Shown here piece by piece: positions 31,478 through 64,000 of a stretch of DNA of 64,000 bases. The stretch comes from Atriophallophorus winterbourni (Eukaryota; Platyhelminthes; Trematoda; Plagiorchiida; Microphallidae): the NCBI GenBank assembly GCA_013407085.1, contig JACCGJ010025999.1, forward strand, positions 1 to 64,000, in the 5' to 3' direction. How positions within the stretch are numbered: the first letter of the stretch is position 1; each line of letters begins with the position of its first letter. The notes beneath the pieces are model-generated. The model made no database searches. It was not told where the DNA came from and saw only the letters and a program-made list of their open reading frames with translations. The position numbers and the translations under genes were made by a program.

Positions 31478-33693
31478 CCGTCAACTTTAGATTTGGTTCT
31501 ATCGTCTCATGAAAGAGATATTTATGGAATCGAATACCTTTCGCCACTAGGCGAAAGCAACCACGCTGTAATTCTTCTTGATTGGACTTTAGTGCATCCT
31601 AGTCCTCAAGTAAAGATGTCCTGCAACTTTGGTCGAATGGACATCGTCCAACTACAAACTAAAGCAATGAATCTAAGTTGGGAACCAGACGAATTAGAAC
31701 CTAGTGTAGAAATCAGGTGCAATATTATAAAAGGGCACCTTTTACAACTACAGGATAATTTTGCTCCTCTACAACCAGTGAGAACGCGAAGAAAACCACC
31801 CTGGTGGAGCTCGTCTATTCGCAAGGCTATTAGATGTCGTGACCGTAGCTGGAGGGCTTACAAATTCTGTGGAACTCACAGATCTAGACTGCAGTACATA
31901 CAGACCAGAAATTCAGCTGTTGCGCTGCAAAGGAAAGCTAAAAGGGACTTCGAATCCCGACTTGCCAAAGAAGCAAAGATTAACTTGAAAGCTTTTTATG
32001 GCTATGTTCAGTCCAAGCGATCATTAAGAGAAGAAATAGGTACGTTAGTGCTGGACGATGGCAATACGGCTTTGACTGCACCGGAAAAAGCCGATGCGTT
32101 GCATTCATTCTTCTGCAGTGTTTATCGGCGCGATTCAGGTAACTGTTTAGAAACTCACGAGTGCAGAGCACCTCCCTTTAGCTCGGTGGAGGTTAATCAG
32201 GAAATGGTCACCACAGTTCTGTCGCAGCTGGATAAAACTAAGTCAGCTGGCCCCGACGGTATACATCCGGCTATTCTTCAACCGCTCGCGAATATAGTTA
32301 GCCTTGCAATCAGAAATCTTTTCGAAGCTACCTTACTCCAGGGTATACTACCGGATGATTGGAAACGAGCGGCGGTAATAGCCATATACAAAAGGGTCCC
32401 ATTTCGGATGTACGCAACTACAGGCCAGTAAGCCTGACAAGCATTCTTTGCAAGTGCTTGGAAAAAATCATTCGGCACCAGGTATGTAAACATTTGGTAG
32501 CCAATTCCTTACTATCCGATGCCCAGCACGGATTCTGGAAAGGAAGGTCCTGCCTAACCAATCTTCTAAGCTTTCTGGACGAAGTGACATTACGCCTCGA
32601 TGAAGGGAGAGTAGTCGAAGTCTGCTATCTTGATTTTCAAAAGGCATTTGACTCGGTGAACCATAGGTACCTTCTGCACAAACTAAGTATGTGTGGCGTC
32701 ACAGGTGACCTACATCGATGGTTAGACAGCTTCTTAACTAATCGCACTAACTATGTTAGAATTGCAGGTGAGTGCTCGCAGGAATCACTGATTCTCAGTG
32801 GAGTGCCTCAAGGCTCGGTGCTTGGTCCATTACTTTTTCTTATTTTTGTAAACGACCTGGCAGCGTGCTTGAGTTCACGCTGCTTCCTGTTTGCTGATGA
32901 TGTTAAGATCCTAGGAACCGACAGTAGAGATACGCTTATCTCTGATTTAGAAAAAGTAATCGAGTGGACAAAGACCTGGGACTTGCCACTAAACCTGGGG
33001 AAGAGCTGTCTTCTGACGACTGATTTAGCGACAACCCAACTAGAAGTTGGTGAAGGAACTATCAGAATAGCGGCTGCTCAGAAAGTGAAGGATCTTGGCA
33101 TTACTATAACAGGCGATTTTAAATGGGCTACTCAATGTGCCGAAGCTGCAAACAAGGCTCGCAGAGAATTGTTCAGACTTCGCTCAGCGTTATCTTGCCG
33201 AAAACCTTCAATCTTCATTCCCTTATACAAAGTAGTCGTGCGGCCTCACTTGGAGTACTGCGTTCAATCCTGGGCACCGTACTTAAAAAAGGATATAGCA
33301 TGTCTCGAAAGGGTCCAGCGCCTTGCGACTAGGATGGTTGAGGGTCAGGCAGGTAAAACTTATGAGGCTAGACTCAAGGACCTCGGTTTGTTCTCACTAA
33401 AGAGACGGCGGCTGCGAGGTGACCTAATAGAAGCCTTCAAGATTCTAATGGGTCTTACGGGTGATAATATTACTGAAATCCTTAAACTTGCATCTAAAGC
33501 AGCTACAAGGGGTAATTCCATGAAACTTCTCAAGAGTACGCCCAGGTTGCTGGCACGTGAGCACTTTTTCAGCAAACGTGTGGTCAACTTATGGAACAAG
33601 CTCCCAGATTGTATAGTGAGCCTCCTTAATGTGTTCAGCTCTAAAAGGAAATTAGACATTAAATGGTCTATCATATTTCCGCATATTGTCTAA
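31478..33693 (+). pseudogene. CR1-like ORF2 (endonuclease remnant, RT, C-terminal domain), one frameshift
   Basis: Two overlapping frames (31493-32431 and 32359-33693) are one ORF broken at a run of four A near 32391: the first frame reads AIYKR and the second continues GPISDVRNYRPVSLTSILCK. RT boxes: FQKAFDSVNHRYLLHKL, SGVPQGSVLGPLLFLIFVND, FADDVKIL (catalytic Asp pair at 32896-32901), DLPLNLGKS, VKDLGITI. The C-terminal domain ends FSKRVVNLWNKLPDCI. The endonuclease is almost entirely lost, so it could not mobilise on its own even if the frameshift is recent. Confidence 0.88.
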
Positions 33694-33724
33694 TAAAAAA
33701 ACTATAAAAAAACGTATTTTTACA

Positions 33725-33832
33725 TTTTTATCATATCTGTCTAGGCCTGGACAACCTGACAGTAAATTAGTCCACATGCAGTCTATGACTGTGTTTCAAT
33801 TTACCTCAACTAGGCTAGTCATTTCATACACC
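33725..33832 (+). mobile_element. SINE-like element A, 5'-truncated, in CR1 3' UTR
   Basis: CATATCTGTCTAGGCCTGG, AACCTGACAGTA and CATGCAGTCTATGACTGTG match the 3' half of the family; ends TTTCATACA. Confidence 0.75.
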
Positions 33833-34069
33833 ACACATTGTTCACACATATTATTGCATTGTTTCCTGAATAGCTGACCTCTCACCGTGCTGGTGAAGAG
33901 AAACACTACCTTACATTCCAGATATTCGGGAACAAGAACGTGTGCAAAGTACGAACTGTATACTCGATATCGAAGTGCCGGGTGCTCAACCGCATACCGT
34001 CGAAGGAAATCTGGGCGCGTGATTGGCTTTTAGCCACCTTCAGCCCTATGCAACTTGAACTTGAACTTG

Positions 34070-34934
34070 AAAGTCACCTTCAAAAAACAGCGCTTTACAC
34101 AAAAGTATCAGCTGTAAACCTATTGCCCTAGTCACTATCTTTCCATTGTATTCATAAGTAAATAAGGTTCGACTAATTGAGGATTTATAATTATGATAAG
34201 TAACGCGCTTATTCTGAGACTTCAAAATGTTATCTTCATTTTTTGAATGAAAAAAGCGTCATTTTCTTGTTTACTCCGCTTTATTTTCTCAGAATTTCTA
34301 GATTCATAAATAAATGTCCTCATTGTGGTAAGTTTTTGCTACGCTGATCTTACTAGAATAAGGTGATTCTAAGGGCTCCCATTTTTTCTATTTATTTTTT
34401 CAAACAATGTGCTGCGACGATATTAACATTTGTCAAATTCAATGCCTCTTTCGTCTAGAAACTGATCAGTTGTAGCATCCATACCTAAAATTTGTTGATT
34501 TCGCTTACCTCAATTTCAGTTTAGTGGCCTATCATTACTAAACATGTTTTTAAAACAAACGATGTTAGCATTGCAAAAGCTTTTTAAAATAATACCATAC
34601 ACTTGCTTGTTTTCTTCTGTAATGAAAGTGAAACGGATGATATCCCATTCAAACTTCTTCACAGCAAGAGTCATGGACGACCTCTGGTAACAATGCAAGC
34701 CCTAAGAATAGAGGAACACCATTTAATCACTCAGGGGTTCAAGTCTCCCCGTCTCAACAAGTGCTTATCCAACGCGCTTTTGAATAGCTGTTCTCATAGT
34801 AGGAACACGAGCTCATTCTTTCGCGACTTCCCAATATACACCATCCGCGTGAATAGAGTGTTCGCATTAATGAGTTAAAGCTTACTATGCTTTTGCAACT
34901 TAAGTTCATCTCCACGTACTTTACATGTGCGACT
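34070..34934. other. No gene seen
   Basis: 865 bp of AT-rich sequence between the CR1 tail and dispersed repeat E. Short frames only; no domain resemblance. Confidence 0.5.
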
Positions 34935-35374
34935 ATCTCCTCCTGGAGGATGAGTCGGCTTCAATGAACATTCTTGGGAATTTGGGTACAAAGCGGCGTC
35001 CCAGCACCACACGCATTTGTTCGAGTCAGCTTCTCTAGCCTTTGCACAACCAAGTGCGACCTGCAAGGCAGCATGGAGTTGCAAGAAAGAGGTGGTGTAC
35101 ACCAACTAACAGTCTTAGATTTTTCCTTAGGGTTTTCTCCCGAAGCATTTCCCGCGATCGGGTATCCCGCTATGCAGTGGAGGTTTAAAATCAGGGTTTT
35201 CCTTCCCTTAGATGAAATGTCCTCCCAGGCTAACGAGCTCCATCTGCCCGAAGCAAACTGGTTTTCAGGCGCCAGTTACTCGCCGTCGCCGTGCTCGGGG
35301 AGCCACTCGTGCAGGCCAGAAGCTGGACTTGGTTGTCAGAAGCTATTTGAGATGCTTGTCATATGGGAGCATTT
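34935..35374 (+). repeat. Dispersed repeat E, copy 1
   Basis: About 440 bp closely similar to 53527-54007 (shared blocks GGATGAGTCGGCTTCAATGA, CGAGTCAGCTTCTCTAGCCT, CTCCCAGGCTAACGAGCTCC). The class is unknown. The open frame across it is conserved poorly between the two copies. Confidence 0.85.
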
Positions 35375-36100
35375 TATAGACAGTGGGAGCGTATCCGCAC
35401 TGCCACCCCCGGCTATGACAATAAAAAATATTCTCCACGTGTCCTCTATTAGCCGAGAGTCCATCGGAGGAACTCGTAATCGATTAAATTCACCAAAATA
35501 TTAATCGAGTACCACGTAAGTTCTAGGGGGCGACGTTTGGAAATGTCCGTTAATCCTCGTTTTCAAGTAGCGTATGCTATTATCATCTTAGTACCCCCTT
35601 CTTTAATCACATTCGCCTTTTGTTGTGAAAACGCAACGGATCTTGTCTAAGAACAGGTATCCAACAATTGTAAGAATAAACATTAAATAACCGCGGTAAT
35701 GGCGGCAAGTCCGCGGGAATGGCAGCCCATCCCAGGTTCCTTCTTTCTCTCTCTGGTCTTCCGCCTTCGGCGAAGATTATAATAAGTACAATCCTAAATC
35801 TTTTTTCCACTGTCATGCACTTTTTAGATTGAGTGTAAGAAAGTATTTTTTGTGGTATCACCAGAACGTATGCTCATGACGACTGTTTTCTCTGATTTAG
35901 AAGTAGTACCCAGTGATTTTTCCATATGCGTATGTCATCAACAGCTTTTGTGTTGCTCGTGGCCATCGTAGTTCGTAAGAAAAGCCCCAGCCCAGATGAT
36001 CAGTGAATAAATTCACGGATGACAACACGTCTGGAATATCGCGCAGGCAATTTTTGGCCGATCGGAACCAACATCTGAATTTGATGGTAAGCATTAGAAG
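35375..36100. other. Unassigned sequence
   Basis: No gene is recognised. A minus-strand frame at 36094-35897 is open, but I see no family signature; it could be the degenerate 3' part of the adjoining RTE-like element. Confidence 0.4.
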
Positions 36101-37853
36101 GTCATCGTACCCTTACTTGAAAAAAGAAATTCTTCAATGCTGGTGGAGGGTCGCATCCAAATACTGAACTGGTTAATGGTCTGACTGTAGTAACTCCATG
36201 CGCGTTTGTGATTAGAGTTCTTCGTAACAAGTCTTTTGCCCTCTACCTTTGCGTAGCATAGACAGTCCTTTCTGACCTCAGAGCTTACCTGAGTTGCGGA
36301 TTGCTACGGTCGCTTTAGAAGTGCGTGCCGAGACCTCGTCATCTAGAGATGCAGGATTATTGATAGAACTACGAAGTTACGTAAAACGATCTACAGTTTC
36401 AAGCGCCTGATTGTCAAGTAATAAAGTGCTGTTTGATAAGTATATGTCCTGCAGCAGAACACTGCACTTAGAATGTGCGAAACGCATTCCAAATGCGGGC
36501 ACAATATTACATAGCTTATTCAGTATCGCCTATGCATCTGTGTACGAGTCGAAGAGCGAACTATATCATCAGCATAGTCTAAATCGAGAAGCTTGCCGCC
36601 AGACATTATGTGAACTTCGAATGCTGCGGCTCCTTCGTTGCATAATTCCATGATGGCATCAATTATAAAATTGTACAAAAATGGAGAAATCGGACATCCC
36701 TGATGGACGACACTTCTGGTAGGGAATTTGGTTGAAAGGTCGTTGTTAACCCTGACGCATCCGGATGTATGAGCATAATGTCCACTTAGTGTGTTGACAT
36801 ACTTTTGCTGAACGCCTTTGCACAGCAAGGTGTTAAACAGGACAATTCGATCGACTGAATCAAATGCACCTTTGAAGTGTGAAAAATGGCTATTGTCGGC
36901 TGTTGATACGTGTGCCGCAGTTCTAAGATTTGTCTAAGAGTAAAAATGTGGTCGACACAGCCAGCTTGCTGCTCTCGGATTTGTGATGCCCTATTCAATG
37001 TTAATCTTCGAAGGCAGATGGACGTTAATAATCTCGTAATGGTGGAAGTGAGAGTTATCCGACAATGAGTATGGCAGGAGCTTCGGACACATTTTTTTAA
37101 ATATCGGTATGATAACCGATTCTCTCCAGCTCTGAGGGACGGATTCTAACAACCACACTTTGCGGAGGAGATCGCCTAATGTATTGATTAGGACTTGGCC
37201 ACATTCCGTGAACAAAACAGGCAGTCATTGGGGCCAGCATCCTTGAATCCTTTCGTGGATTAGATACGTGCTTTAATTTCTAAATCATTAGGGGGATCTA
37301 CGCTAACAGACCAGGCATAATACTGCTTCAAATGAGGCATTGAATCCGTCGCAGGTGGCCATCTGAATTGTTCAAAATGTCCGGCCCAAAGTGAGAGGCG
37401 GCGATTCTTATTAGTGATAAGAGTACCGTCTATTTCGACGATAGTCTCACTCACTCGTATAACCCGTTGATCGAATAAGTCGGAAGAGTTTTCGCACGTT
37501 GCCAGCATTAGTTGCTATTTCCATTTGTTCGACCTTATTTAGCCACCACTTTTCTCTGTCTAGTCTTAAGCTCCGTTTAAGTTCATTCCTTATGCGTCTA
37601 CGCTCTGTATTGTGTCCAGGACCATAAAGTACGTGGCGTCGCTGGTGAATAATTTCGATAGAGCGCTGTGAAATCAGGTGGGTCTTTGGGTTTGATTGTG
37701 TAGTCTTACTGGCTGATATTGCGGCGACCCGCATAATGCATGCTATCTTGTACCATCTTCCGTCGGCAGTTGCACACAGAGCAACTGAGAGTGAGTTACT
37801 TAAGGTGGTCCTATAAATTTCTTTGACTGCCGGCTGAGGTAATTTTTTGACCG
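36100..37853 (-). mobile_element. RTE-like LINE, minus strand, RT part
   Basis: From 37853 downward: linker (KKLPQPAVKEIYRTTLSNSL; LKRSLRLDREKWWLNKVEQM), RT entry (37215-36991; VPQSWRESVIIPIFKK), fingers (QQAGCVDHIFTLRQILELRH), palm (VVHQGCPISPFLYNFIIDAI; DLDYADDIV near 36560) and thumb (NPASLDDEVSARTSKATVA near 36340). Frames are broken at least five times. It belongs to a different subfamily from the plus-strand neighbour. Confidence 0.8.
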
Positions 37854-37854
37854 C

Positions 37855-40320
37855 AGTGTGTTTCCTACTGGAGCACCAGTGTAGATTCTGACCACGCTTT
37901 AGTTTGCGCAACAATCAACCTTCGATTCGGAGGCAAACCCAAACAAAAGCGTCCCAAACTAGACACAAACGCTTTATCGCTGCCTGAGACAAAAGCCAGA
38001 TTTAGGGATACCCTTTCGGTTTCCCTTTCCAAAGATCGGCCGGTCGAGCTGGATCGTCATTGGCACTACTTTAAGCAAGCACTCTATGACTCTGCTACGA
38101 AATGCTGCAAAGTCACTCGTCAACCGTCACACCGCTGGGTCTCTGCTGAGTCCTTCATGCTACTCGAACAGCGCCGTGCCATACCGAGTGGTTTAGAGTA
38201 TGAGGACGATCGGAAGTGTCTTAGACTCCTAATCAAAGATAGTTTGAGACGTGACCGTGAGTCTTGGTGGAAAGAACGCGCCTCGGAGATGGAAAGAGCG
38301 TCGGCCATGAGCAACATGAGGAGACTTTACCAATTGATTCGTGTCTGTGGCCCTAGGCCGCAAGGTCTGAGTGAAACCATCCTCGAGGATGATGGCTCGC
38401 GCACAACGAGCCCTCACAGACGTTTAGAAAGATGGAGAGAATATTTCTCTCAGCAGTTTAATCAGCACCGTCCCTCAGACACGCCGACATCCCTCAATCC
38501 ACTTTGCAGTGGTCCGTGTCGCTAGCCCCGCCCAGTGTCGAAGAAATACGAAGAGAGATCCAACTACTAAAGCGACACAAGGCGCCGGGCCCCGACGAGC
38601 TCCACCCGGTATTCTTCAAGGAAGGAGGCGAGGCAGTCGTAGCAGAACTGCGCGAGCTGTTCTCAAAGGTTTGGGTGGATGAGAGGGTACCTGCCTCCTG
38701 GGGTGAATCGCTAGTAATACCAGTCCATAAAAAAGGAGCGCGGAACGAATGCTGCAACTATCGCGGAATCTCGCTTATCCCAGTGGTAGCTAAGATATTG
38801 GTCGCCATCCTTCTTCGCAGACTTACCCCGATTCGTGAGGGCACTTCTCGCGAAGAGCAAGCTGGCTTCCGACCAGGGCGCGGATGTGTAGACCAGATCT
38901 TCGTTCTGCGACAGTTGCTAGAACACCGTCACCTGTATCAGCGACCTACCATTGTGGTGTTTCTGGATATCAGAGCCGCCTTTGACTCGGTTGACAGATC
39001 CGCCCTATGGAACTGCTTACTTCGCAATGGAATCCCATCGAAGTACGTCGCTATCCTAAAGGACCTATACGCACACTCGATAGGGAGGGTAAGGGCGTAC
39101 GATAGCCTGTCAATGCCATTCAGCACCACAACGGGTGTAAGACAAGGCTGTCCAATCTCCCCGTTCTTGTTCAATTTCGCCATCGAGGACGTCCTCCGGA
39201 GTGCTCTCAGTAGTTTCTCCACGGGTGGCGTTGAGCTCCTTCCAGGTGAGCGGATTATGGACCTGGACTATGCTGATGATATTGCCTTATTGGGCGAAGA
39301 CCCAACATTTATCCAACAAGCTTTGGATATGATGGCAATGGAGGCATCTAAGTACGGGCTGTTCTTCTCGCCAAGCAAGAGTAAAGTGCTCCTTCAGGAC
39401 TGGTCTGGTGAACTGCCGAATTTTGCCATAAATGATCGGATTCTCGATCATGTTGAGCAGTTCAAATACCTAGGAAGTCTGGTGGTTGCTGGGGGTCGGA
39501 TAGAGAAGGAAATCACGTCCAGAATTGCTAAGGCCAGACTGGCATTCGCTCAACTTAAGTGCCTCTGGAAGAGACGTGATTTAAGCTTGGGAATTAAAGG
39601 GCGGATATATTCCACCTCGGTAAGGACAGTATTGCTATACGGGAGTGAATGTTGGACAGTTCGCTCAGAAGATGTTAGGAGGCTTGAGGTTTTCGACCAA
39701 CGTTGTTTGCGTAGGATTGCTCACGTACGGTGGCAACACCACGTTTGCAATTCTGAGGTCAGGCGCCGCGTCTTAGGAAGCAACGGCACTAGCGTTCAGA
39801 CAGCCATTAACCGACGTCGCCTCCGCTGGTTGGGGCACGTCCTGCGCATGAAACCGGAACGATTACCACGCCGAGCGCTTTATGCGTCAGCTGGTACAGA
39901 CTGGAAAAAAGTGGCTGGCGGTCAGCCACTAACATGGAAGAGTGGCTTGAAAAGGCTCACTTCTGGTCTAGCTAGGGTTGGACGAGCGCGCTTGCCTGGA
40001 TGGGGTGCAAGAGAAGGAGAGAGTGTATGGCTCGACACATTGGCAACGATGGCAATGAACCGACATCAATGGAAAGAGTGCATCATCTCTATTACTCCCT
40101 GACATTCTCTGCTGTTCAAAAACTTTATCAAAAATTGAAAAAAATTCAAAAAATGATGTGTGTAAATGGACAAAAAAATTACCCACTGTTCCCCTTTCAC
40201 TGTTTATTTTCTAACTGTTTCCACCCGAATTGTACCCCCCCTCTCGCCTTGTACATCTCATTGTTTATGTTGAACGGCACCATATCTGTATCAGATTGTG
40301 CAAATATATATATATATAGG
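37855..40320 (+). mobile_element. RTE-like LINE, plus strand, 5'-truncated
   Basis: Coding begins at the very end of the endonuclease domain (WSTSVDSDHALVCATINLRF) with the EN fold otherwise missing. It continues through linker, RT and C-terminus to a stop after 40102, with about 200 bp of 3' UTR and an AT-repeat tail (40304-40318). Its 5' end abuts the minus-strand RTE at about 37854. Confidence 0.85.
37860..40102 (+). pseudogene. RTE-like ORF2, one frameshift, otherwise open
   Basis: Frame 1 runs from about 37860 to 38525 (GGKPKQKRPKLDTNALSLPE; RDRESWWKERASEMERASAM) and frame 2 from 38504 to 40102, with a single-base slip at about 38505-38515. RT boxes: HKAPGPDELHPVFFK, EQAGFRPGRGCVDQIFVLRQ, FLDIRAAFDSVDR, GVRQGCPISPFLFNF, LDYADDIALL (catalytic box 39269-39280), VEQFKYLGSLV. 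The C-terminus contains DQRCLRRIAHVRW and RLRWLGHVLRM. Only one lesion suggests relatively recent insertion. Confidence 0.88.
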
Positions 40321-40387
40321 ATATCTTCGTACCGGAGAAATTTAACGAGAACCTACATCGCGCAAAGCATGATCAGAATCTAAATAG

Positions 40388-41110
40388 GTATTAAAAAGGT
40401 ACGGCACTCCTCAATGCCATCTCTCCAGCGAGCACTTATTTCGATATGGTCGATTTGGGCCGAAGGTTTTCTTCCATCCGGCGAGCGCCATGTGACACAT
40501 TGACATTTTTATGGCGAAAGGAAGTGCTGCTAATGAATAATCGAGATTATGCACAGATTTGTGTGAACCGTTCACTATTATCTGTGCGTTAGCCTTCAGA
40601 ACCAAACATGCCACCTTATTATGATTCAGATGTATCTAAGCGACCCATCTGGCCTTCATATCGCCCGCTATGACAACAATATCGGAGCTTTTTGCACGTC
40701 GCAAAAGAGCGTATAGATCGTCGTAGAAGGCGTTCTTCTCGTCGTCTGAATTGGTGTTAGTCGGGGCGTAAGTTACTAGAATAAACAAACATCTCTGATC
40801 AGAAGATTTTTATTTTGGTCTAATATTAGTGGCTAATCTAAATGTGCACATCCTGCTATTACAAGGAATCCAATCTATTAAACAGGATTCGGCACATGAA
40901 TTCAGCGCTATGCCAACACCCGCCTGTCCTGAATTTGCAGCTACAGAATCACCGGAGCAGCGCAAAAATTAGCTCATCGAAAGGTTTGGGCAATAAGTTC
41001 ATTAATTATAGACGGATCATATAAGCACGTTTCCGATCAAAAGCAGACATCAATAGTTAGACTAAGGTGTGAGGCAATGCAGTTTGCTGGCCTATTTGTC
41101 TGAGAATTCT
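40388..41110 (-). pseudogene. RTE-like APE endonuclease domain, broken
   Basis: Minus strand from 41110: AMNVRILRQIGQQTALPHTL (start of the endonuclease), SGDSVAANSGQAGVGIALNS near 40920, FILVTYAPTNTNSDDEKNAF near 40775, DIVVIAGDMKA near 40680, and PSAQIDHIEISARWRDGIEE near 40420. This covers the catalytic N-R, Y, D-x-N-like and D-H blocks in several frames; the NA of the D-x-NA box reads KA. It probably belongs with the minus-strand RT at 36100-37853, the plus-strand RTE having inserted between them. Confidence 0.78.
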
Positions 41111-62455
<21,345 letters not shown>

Positions 62456-62832
62456 GTTGGTCAAGCGTTTCGTGTTTGATCGTTTTGTCTGACCACCATC
62501 GCTCGCGAGTAGCGAATGTGTAATTGCCATACATCTTTCACTACCAAGCGTTTCTTACTACAATATCAAGCAAACACTCTAAACCGATGTTTGCCACCGA
62601 GCACCGTTTTGATACCCGATCGCGGTTTCTCTTCCCCGATGTTATGGTCTTCAACTGTCCATACCCTGGCGTATCTTGCTCCCCTGAATTTTACGCCATT
62701 TGGGATGCGACGTCGCTAATCCTCAATAGCTAGCCCAACCAGCTTACCATTTACAGGTTGATCTGCATCTCTGTCGGTCTAGGACAGTGGACGATAGGTG
62801 CACAATACAGTGTCTTATCGGAACCCGGAACA

Positions 62833-63590
62833 TTAGAATAGCATACATACAAAAGATATTTGTCCATATTGGCATCTAGTGATTGCTTTAAACGCGTCAA
62901 TGTTTCCAGATTGTACCACGTGAGTAGGTAAACTGTTCCACAATTGCACACTGCGAACAGAAAATGCGTCTTTGCGGCAGTTCAACCTGCTATACTGGTG
63001 GTAAGGTTTAGACGGGTGACCACGCATATGTGTGTTTTGGGAAACATGTAACAAATGACTGTATGGATGATTTCTATGATTAAGCACTGTCCAAATGGAG
63101 ACTAATGCTCCTCGTTGTCGTCTGTATTCGGCTGAATGCAATTTCAATATTCTAAGACGCGTTTCGTATGTATGATTAAAAAGTCCAAAGACGAGGCTTT
63201 TCGCTCAGCTCTGTTGATTTTCCAATAGCAGATTAGCTGTTTTCAGCCAAGGATCTCCTGCTGGTAAAGTATATTCGATATGAGGGCGGATGTAGGTTGA
63301 AACCAAGTTCCCGGTTATATTGCCGTCAAACGAACCTAAGCTCTGACGCGGAAACCCGAGTTGTTTTGCCGGATACTGTTCTTCGCTGCTAATGTCACGA
63401 TTCGTATTCTAATTTCCTATTGGGCGGTAAACAATCTAGCAGTATGGGATCGCATAGTCCTGTTGTAAGCGTGAGTGTTTGATCTTATTGTGACCATTGC
63501 TGTTTCTTGTTTGTAACGTAGTCCAGTAAGAGCGCAATAGTTATCTACTGCGTTGTGAATTTGGTGACAGTTAACCGTTACGATTAATCT
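62833..63590 (-). pseudogene. LINE reverse transcriptase thumb and C-terminal domain, antisense
   Basis: The minus strand reads NLVSTYIRPHIEYTLPAGDP near 63290, FGLFNHTYETRLRILKLHSA near 63170, then a frame to 62833 with FSVRSVQLWNSLPTHVVQSG. This is the 'RPHLEYA..W' to 'FS.R....WN.LP..VV' region of Jockey/CR1-superfamily ORF2. A stop and the truncated RT show a pseudogene. It differs from the other LINEs in this window. Confidence 0.75.
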
Positions 63591-63604
63591 AAATCATCGA
63601 TATT

Positions 63605-63785
63605 GAATCGCAACAGGTTCTGAGCTGCATTCGGAAACACGGTGGTGTCTCACTACCATTTTAAGTTTCAATCTCAATTTCCCATATCTGTGTACGCCTG
63701 GGCAACCTGACAGTATCTTAGTCCACTGGCAGTCTATGCCGGTGCTGCACGTTTCCGCATTCTGGTTTATGATTTCATATATACT
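63605..63785 (+). mobile_element. SINE-like element A, diverged
   Basis: GAGCTGCATTCGGAAACACG, GTGTCTCACTACCATTTTAA, CGCCTGGGCAACCTGACAGT and TTATGATTTCATATATACTT. Confidence 0.78.
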
Positions 63786-63815
63786 TACTCTGAATCATGG
63801 AGGCATTGTGTAAAG

Positions 63816-64000
63816 CGTCATCTGCAAGCCGGGGAGGAGCAGATACAGCTCTTGGCTGCTGAACGTAGATCACGCCGCCGGCGTGCAACTGATGCCCGAG
63901 TTCTGCCTATCGTTGCAAGCGCTGCCGGAGAGATTGTTCCTCCCGAATCAGACTGTTTAGTCATTCGAAAAGCTGTAGAACATGAAAATTTCCGCGATTG
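63816..64000 (+). CDS. Probable next kinase exon, cut by window end
   Basis: An open frame reaches the window edge: RHLQAGEEQIQLLAAERRSR, then RRRATDARVLP and further residues. The basic, Glu/Gln/Ala-rich start suits the coiled-coil part of the kinase, and the acceptor TGTAAAG|CGT would continue in phase 0 from 62455. Other in-frame AGs lie at 63835-63850, the pyrimidine tract is poor, and the second half has no family match, so this is tentative. Confidence 0.4.

Larger units (their letters stand above)
31478..34069 (+). mobile_element. CR1-like LINE, 5'-truncated, best preserved copy
   Basis: Begins inside the endonuclease domain (EYLSPLGESNHAVILLDW), carries an almost complete RT and C-terminal domain (to 33693) and a 3' UTR with a SINE-like piece at 33725-33832. 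It ends in (CTTGAA)n at about 34050-34069. The 3'-UTR landmark CTGACCTCTCACCGTGCTGG at 33871 is shared with 8080. Confidence 0.85.
62456..63815 (+). other. Kinase intron 10
   Basis: Contains an antisense LINE C-terminus (62833-63590) and a SINE-like copy (63605-63785). Confidence 0.6.

Noticed and set aside
31606..33674. Several minus-strand open frames opposite the CR1 ORF2
   Set aside because: Shadows of the plus-strand coding sequence, with no independent signature.
34974..35504. 176-codon open frame over repeat E
   Set aside because: The corresponding frame at 53553-54052 is shifted and ends elsewhere, so coding is not conserved between copies.

Overview
The window looks like nuclear DNA of a parasitic flatworm, most likely a trematode (fluke). 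It carries a CsRn1-type Ty3/Gypsy element with the unusual C-H-C-C Gag knuckle, RTE- and CR1-like non-LTR elements of the kinds known from flukes, dispersed hammerhead-ribozyme repeats, and genes split into short exons by long repeat-filled introns. This assignment rests on recognised families and intron style; no database search was possible.

There are two host genes. (1) On the minus strand, about 5773 down to 1274 and probably beyond the left edge, is the N-terminal half of a NRF-6-like (nose resistant to fluoxetine) membrane acyltransferase, with a signal peptide, a NRF domain, a 40-bp micro-intron, a transmembrane exon and the first acyltransferase segment. (2) On the plus strand, from 42068 to at least 62455, is the N-terminal part of a misshapen/TNIK/MINK-type Ste20 kinase (GCK-IV MAP4K). 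Ten exons join with consistent phases into 598 codons covering the whole kinase domain and the start of the linker. The coiled-coil and CNH regions lie past the right edge.

Between the genes (7.6-41.1 kb) is a retrotransposon graveyard. Several CR1-like 3' ends with (CTGAA)n tails sit in mixed orientation at 7.6-8.8 kb. A 9.28-kb tandem duplication follows (unit 8937-18220, partial second unit 18221-25299). It contains two minus-strand CR1-like elements, another LINE fragment and an RTE element whose 5' part is inverted in the manner of twin priming. A nest of CsRn1-like LTR elements occupies 25.35-31.02 kb, where a plus-strand, internally deleted copy is inserted in a minus-strand copy with a CGTG target duplication. 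Next come a nearly complete CR1 ORF2 with one frameshift (31.5-34.1 kb) and a head-to-head pair of RTE elements, one probably inserted in the other (36.1-41.1 kb).

The kinase introns and left flank hold two striking short families. One is a roughly 230-bp SINE-like element with 11-15 bp target duplications and an ATACC-type tail (16 copies or fragments). The other is a set of hammerhead-ribozyme repeats, two with intact conserved cores, one that keeps both boxes but has a mismatched stem II, and several decayed. The 234-607 copy has a 14-bp target duplication, and its 68-bp terminal hairpin has its apex at the predicted self-cleavage site. I consider this the most interesting observation in the window.
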